Assembly (NCBI GenBank): GCA_017548175.1 | Contig: JAFYMZ010000039.1 | Coordinates: 1-9,548, forward strand | Direction of reading: 5' to 3' | Source of the DNA: Clostridia bacterium | GTDB taxonomy: Bacteria > Bacillota_A > Clostridia > Oscillospirales > Butyricicoccaceae | Length of the DNA stretch: 9,548 nt | In this document: positions 6,743 to 9,548 of the stretch, piece after piece | Layout of the letters: every line of letters begins with the position of its first letter | Position numbering within the stretch: the stretch's first letter is position 1 | Notes under the pieces: model-generated | The model's database searches: none | What the model was told of the DNA's origin: nothing | The model's input: the letters and a program-made list of their open reading frames with translations, nothing else | Program-made: the position numbers and the translations under genes

Positions 6743-7285
6743 TTAGCGGTCGATGGCGATGTAAGCGGTAGCGCCGTCAGCCAGCTTGTACTCGATCAGG
6801 CCCAGAGTGGTGGCACCCTCGTAGTCGCCGTCGCCCTTGGTCAGGGTCTTGGCCTCGATGGCATAGACGAAGTAGGTGTAGTCAGCGCCGCTCTTGGTCA
6901 GCTTGTCGTAACCGGCCTTCAGCTGAGCGGTCAGGGTAAAGTCAGCGGACTCGCCCAGGGTCATGTCGCCGGCCTTTGCAGCCTTGGCAACAGCGTCCAC
7001 GCAGGACTGGAACTGGCCGGCCAGAACGCTGGTCAGGGGGTTGGACTGGCCGTCAGCCATGCTGCTCTTGCCAGCTTCCTTGGTGTAAACATAGTAGCCG
7101 CCCTCGGTCTTCTTGCCCTGCATCAGAACCTTGACGATCTCGCCACCCTGAACGGTGAACATGGAACCCTGCTGCAGACGGGTCTCGTCAGCGGGCAGGT
7201 TCTTGTCAACGGTGTCGCCGCCGCAAGCAACGCAAGCGATCATCAGCATAGCAACAGCCAGGATCAAAGCGATAGACTTCTTCAT
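6743..7285 (-). CDS. Small secreted lipoprotein of unknown function
   Basis: A 180-residue protein with a lipoprotein signal peptide: MKK, a hydrophobic stretch IALILAVAMLMIA, and cysteines at 18 and 21. The lipobox is slightly ambiguous (MIAC18 or CVAC21), but either would leave a lipid-anchored protein on the outer face of the membrane. The mature part is hydrophilic and rich in Lys, Asp, Gly, Ala and Thr. It has alternating segments such as GYYVYTKE and YTYFVYAIEA, which suggest beta structure, and it ends TAYIAIDR. No domain, catalytic motif or transporter link is recognised. AAGGAGA (7300-7294), 8 bases before the ATG at 7285, sets the start; the frame upstream to 7393 is not coding. It is a single-gene unit convergent with the candidate small RNA. 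Confidence 0.85.
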   Translation of the reverse strand: MKKSIALILAVAMLMIACVACGGDTVDKNLPADETRLQQGSMFTVQGGEIVKVLMQGKKTEGGYYVYTKEAGKSSMADGQSNPLTSVLAGQFQSCVDAVAKAAKAGDMTLGESADFTLTAQLKAGYDKLTKSGADYTYFVYAIEAKTLTKGDGDYEGATTLGLIEYKLADGATAYIAIDR

Positions 7286-7339
7286 GATTGATTTCTCCTT
7301 ATTTGTTAAAAATTTATTCTTTAAAAACTCACAAGGGGT

Positions 7340-7345
7340 ATTATA
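7340..7345 (-). promoter_or_regulatory. Likely -10 element of the lipoprotein gene
   Basis: A perfect TATAAT on the minus strand, 55 bases upstream of the start codon, preceded by an A/T-rich run. No good -35 is seen at 16-18 bases (CTACAT at 17), so the promoter may depend on another factor or on the flanking AT-rich DNA. Confidence 0.45.
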
Positions 7346-7504
7346 CAAAAACTTGCTGAAAAATGTAGTGGACAAGCAAGAGAAGATGTACAAAAATTAA
7401 GATTTTTTCTGTGCAGGTTGCCGAAAAAATTGTAAAGGATTGGAAAAATCGATTCTCCCTCCCATTCTCTCCCCTTTTCGTCGGCAGGCCGCCCCAGCGG
7501 AAAC

Positions 7505-7533
7505 TTGACAAGTTGATCCCTGTATGATACCAT
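7505..7533 (+). promoter_or_regulatory. Possible promoter of the trigger-factor-like gene
   Basis: TTGACA (7505-7510), 17 bases and TACCAT (7528-7533). The -10 is weak. A second TTGACA (7542-7547) has no acceptable -10. The rest of 7286-7575 holds no gene; 7440-7500 is pyrimidine-rich without clear structure. Confidence 0.35.
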
Positions 7534-7575
7534 TATTTTGTTTGACAATTTTCCATTTTACAGGAGGAATTCCCA

Positions 7576-8532
7576 ATGAAGATCAATAAATACAAGGGCC
7601 TGAAGGCCGTTCGCGTGGTTCAGCTGGTCACCGATGAGCAGCTGGCTCAGCAGCTGGAAGAGATCCGCCGTCAGTATCCCCTCAGCGAGAGCATCACCGA
7701 CCGTGCTGCCAAGCTGGGCGACGAAGTGCTGATCGACTACGCCGGCTTTGTGGGCGAGACCCAGTTCGAGGGCGGCACCGCCGAGCGTCAGCCCCTGATG
7801 CTGGGCTCCGGCACCTTTATCCCCGGCTTTGAAGAGCAGCTGGTGGGCGCCAAGGTGGGCGACAAGGTTGACGTAAAGGTCACCTTCCCCCAGGAGTATC
7901 ACGCCACCGATCTGGCCGGCAAGGAAGCCGTCTTCCACTGCACCGTGCACGCCATCACCGCCAAGTCTCTGCGCGCGCTGGACGATCAGTTTGCCAAGGA
8001 CATCGGTATGATGAACACCATGGAAGAGATGAAGGCCGCTCTGCGCGCCCAGATGCAGCAGTATGCCGATCAGGTTTCTGATGCACAGATGCGCGATCAG
8101 CTGCTGAATGCCCTGGTTGCCGAGTGCGAGGGTCTGGAAGTGTCCGACGAGCTGATCGAGGCCGAGTTGGATGACGCCATCAAGACCGTTTACCAGCAGC
8201 TGCAGCAGCAGGGTCTAACCCTGAACGATTACCTGCAGTTCTGCGGCCGCACCATGGAAGATCTGCGCGACGAGCTGCGTCCCAACGCCACCAGCACCGT
8301 CAAGGCCCGTCTGGCCCTGCAGGAAGTCAGCCGTCTGGAGAACATCACCGTCTCTGAGGAAGAGATCGAGGCCGAGTACCAGGTCTTCTCCCGCGAGTGC
8401 GGCATCCCCGTGGAGCAGCTGAAGCAGGCTTGCGGCAACGATGCACTGGAGGCACTGCGCAAGGACGTCACCATGAAAAAGACCATCGCCATTCTGGTGG
8501 ACAACGCCGAGATCACCGTTCAGCAGGCATAA
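7576..8532 (+). CDS. tig: Trigger-factor-like peptidyl-prolyl isomerase/chaperone lacking the ribosome-binding domain
   Basis: Trigger factor normally has about 430 residues: an N-terminal ribosome-binding domain with a GFRxGKxP signature, an FKBP-type isomerase domain and a SurA-like C-terminal chaperone domain. This protein has 318 residues and starts at the linker before the isomerase domain (KYKGLKAVRV). The FKBP part is complete: GDEVLIDYAGFVGE (48-61), FEGGTAE (64-70), LGSGTFIPGFEEQLVGAKVG (76-95) and the VTFPQEYHATDLAGKE strand (102-117). Residues 131-318 form the helical C-terminal domain. The start is firm: AGGAGG (7562-7567) lies 8 bases before the ATG, and no ribosome-binding domain is found upstream in any frame. 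It probably acts as a cytosolic folding helper not docked at the ribosomal exit tunnel. A full-length tig elsewhere in the genome is likely but not visible here. Confidence 0.88.
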   Translation: MKINKYKGLKAVRVVQLVTDEQLAQQLEEIRRQYPLSESITDRAAKLGDEVLIDYAGFVGETQFEGGTAERQPLMLGSGTFIPGFEEQLVGAKVGDKVDVKVTFPQEYHATDLAGKEAVFHCTVHAITAKSLRALDDQFAKDIGMMNTMEEMKAALRAQMQQYADQVSDAQMRDQLLNALVAECEGLEVSDELIEAELDDAIKTVYQQLQQQGLTLNDYLQFCGRTMEDLRDELRPNATSTVKARLALQEVSRLENITVSEEEIEAEYQVFSRECGIPVEQLKQACGNDALEALRKDVTMKKTIAILVDNAEITVQQA

Positions 8533-8543
8533 ATCAACGAAAC

Positions 8544-8576
8544 AAACAGCCCGAAGCCTTGCTTTGGGCTGTTTTT
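8544..8576 (+). terminator. Terminator after the trigger-factor-like gene (possible attenuator)
   Basis: A 14-bp stem AAACAGCCCGAAGC / GCTTTGGGCTGTTT (one G-T pair) with loop CTT, ending in five T's (8572-8576). The next gene's ribosome binding site begins only 16 bases later and no promoter is seen between, so some read-through probably feeds the downstream gene. Confidence 0.9.
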
Positions 8577-8604
8577 GCAAGGAAAACCCGGAAAGGAGGC
8601 CGTG

Positions 8605-9348
8605 ATGGACGAATTGCAGCAAGTGAAAAAGCGGTTGGAAGAGCTGGCCGGCCGCAGCGCCGGTCGAGGCGCGTATGTTGCCAGCGAGTTTCTCACCCCG
8701 GCAGAGCAGGCGCTGCTGCTTTCTCTGCGGCTGCCTGCCGCCTTTACGCTGGAGGGCGGCTACCCTCAGGCCGAGCGGCGCATCGCCTGGTTCGGCAGCG
8801 AGCACACCTGCGGCTGGGCGGAAGAGCCGCCGCTGGTCTGGCTGGAGATCGCCCCCAAGTCGGCCAAGTTTGCCGAAGATCTGGCGCATCGGGACTTTTT
8901 GGGCGCGTTGATGCATCTGGGTCTGCGCCGGGAGGTGCTGGGCGACCTGCTGCTGCAGCAGGGCAAGGCGTGGCTGTGCTGTCTGGACACGGTGGGCGAG
9001 TACATCTGCCGCCAGTTGGAAACGGTGCGCCACACCACGGTGGTGGTGACCCCCTGTGCCGCGCCGCCGGAGGATGCTCTGCCCCAACCCAAACAGGCGC
9101 AGATCGTGGTGGCCTCTCCCCGACTGGATGCGCTGGTGGCTGCCGTCTATCGCCTGTCCCGCAGCGAAAGTCAGGCGCTGTTCGACAAGGAACTGGTTTT
9201 TGTCAACAGTCTGCCAGCACGCAGCCTGGGCTTTGACGCCAAACCGGGCGACCTGATCTCGGTGCGCGGTCACGGGCGGTTTTACTTCGACGGCATTGAG
9301 CGCGAGACGAAAAAAGGCCGCCTGCGCGCCAACGTGCGGGTATTTTGA
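8605..9348 (+). CDS. ylmH: YlmH-family S4-domain RNA-binding protein
   Basis: A 247-residue protein with the YlmH layout: an N-terminal helical part (KKRLEELAGRS, then ASEFLTPAEQALLLSL at 26-41), a central alpha/beta domain (about 45-150, including HRDFLGALMHLGLRREVLGD at 95-114) and a C-terminal S4 RNA-binding domain (about 173-240, PRLDALVAAVYRLSRSES, KELVFVN, GDLISVRGHGRFYFDG). YlmH in Bacillus binds the ribosome and has been linked to ribosome-associated quality control; in many Firmicutes the gene sits in the division cluster near divIVA, which is not the case here. AAAGGAGG (8592-8599) precedes the ATG at 8605 by 5 bases; a GTG at 8602 is too close to that site. Expression probably depends on read-through past the preceding terminator. 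Confidence 0.85.
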   Translation: MDELQQVKKRLEELAGRSAGRGAYVASEFLTPAEQALLLSLRLPAAFTLEGGYPQAERRIAWFGSEHTCGWAEEPPLVWLEIAPKSAKFAEDLAHRDFLGALMHLGLRREVLGDLLLQQGKAWLCCLDTVGEYICRQLETVRHTTVVVTPCAAPPEDALPQPKQAQIVVASPRLDALVAAVYRLSRSESQALFDKELVFVNSLPARSLGFDAKPGDLISVRGHGRFYFDGIERETKKGRLRANVRVF

Positions 9349-9371
9349 ACCGCACGGCAGCAAAAAACAAG

Positions 9372-9402
9372 AAAAAGACACCTGAAAACAGGTGTCTTTT
9401 TT
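9372..9402. terminator. Bidirectional Rho-independent terminator between convergent genes
   Basis: A perfect 13-bp stem AAAAAGACACCTG / CAGGTGTCTTTTT with loop AAAA, T-rich on both strands. It lies 23 bases beyond the S4 protein's stop and 23 bases beyond the stop of the minus-strand gene, so it can serve both. Confidence 0.93.
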
Positions 9403-9424
9403 GATTTTGTTGGGTTGGAAACGG

Positions 9425-9548
9425 TTATTTCTGCGCCACCAGCAGGTAGCGGTGGTAGGTGCCCTCTACCTTTCCCTGCGCTTCCATCACCTGCTGCATC
9501 TTCAGCAGGCGGTCAAAGCAGGCGTCCACGGAAAAACCGGTGAACTCC
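9425..9548 (-). CDS. C-terminal end of a minus-strand gene, perhaps a methyltransferase (partial)
   Basis: The last 40 codons before a TAA (9427-9425) are open and use the same codons as the neighbouring genes. They read EFTGFSVDACFDRLLK, then MQQVMEAQGKVEGTYHRY, ending LLVAQK. The closing strand (YLLVAQK) resembles the last beta strand of class I SAM-dependent methyltransferases, but the SAM-binding motifs are outside the window, so the family is a guess. The frame runs off the right edge at 9548. Confidence 0.6.
   Translation of the reverse strand, partial: EFTGFSVDACFDRLLKMQQVMEAQGKVEGTYHRYLLVAQK

Overview
The window is chromosomal DNA from a moderately GC-rich Clostridia-type Firmicute, most likely Oscillospiraceae/Ruminococcaceae. 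The grounds are the order SRP RNA-dnaX-ybaB-recR with a serine-type tRNA next to it, which matches the Bacillus/Clostridium arrangement, strong AAGGAGG-like ribosome binding sites, and the protein families present. The genus is an inference. No insertion sequence, phage gene or CRISPR array is visible.

Left part (1-3119): the 5' end of a class II tRNA, probably tRNA-Ser, runs off the left edge on the minus strand. It diverges from an SRP RNA gene on the plus strand. Then come dnaX, ybaB/ebfC and recR, a replication/recombination operon closed by a strong terminator.

Centre (3120-6336): a purine-salvage-like group. A type I phosphoribosyltransferase (adenine PRTase-like) and an XRE-type regulator with four membrane segments are both on the minus strand. 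Divergent from them is an NCS2 (AzgA/PbuG-type) purine permease. The PRTase has its own consensus promoter buried in the 3' end of the regulator gene, with a palindrome over the predicted start of transcription. The regulator gene is visibly more AT-rich than its neighbours.

Right part (6337-9548): a non-coding stretch of about 400 bases holds a promoter, about 190 nt of long-range self-complementarity and a strong terminator, so it probably encodes a structured small RNA (6S-like in shape, identity unproven). It is followed by a small lipoprotein of unknown function (minus strand). Next is a trigger-factor-like peptidyl-prolyl isomerase that lacks the N-terminal ribosome-binding domain, and a YlmH-type S4 RNA-binding protein. 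The right edge holds the last 40 codons of a minus-strand gene, perhaps a methyltransferase.

Points most worth a second look are the ribosome-binding-domain-less trigger factor, the candidate small RNA at about 6434-6666, the unusual outer part of the SRP RNA, and the promoter/operator arrangement of the PRTase gene.
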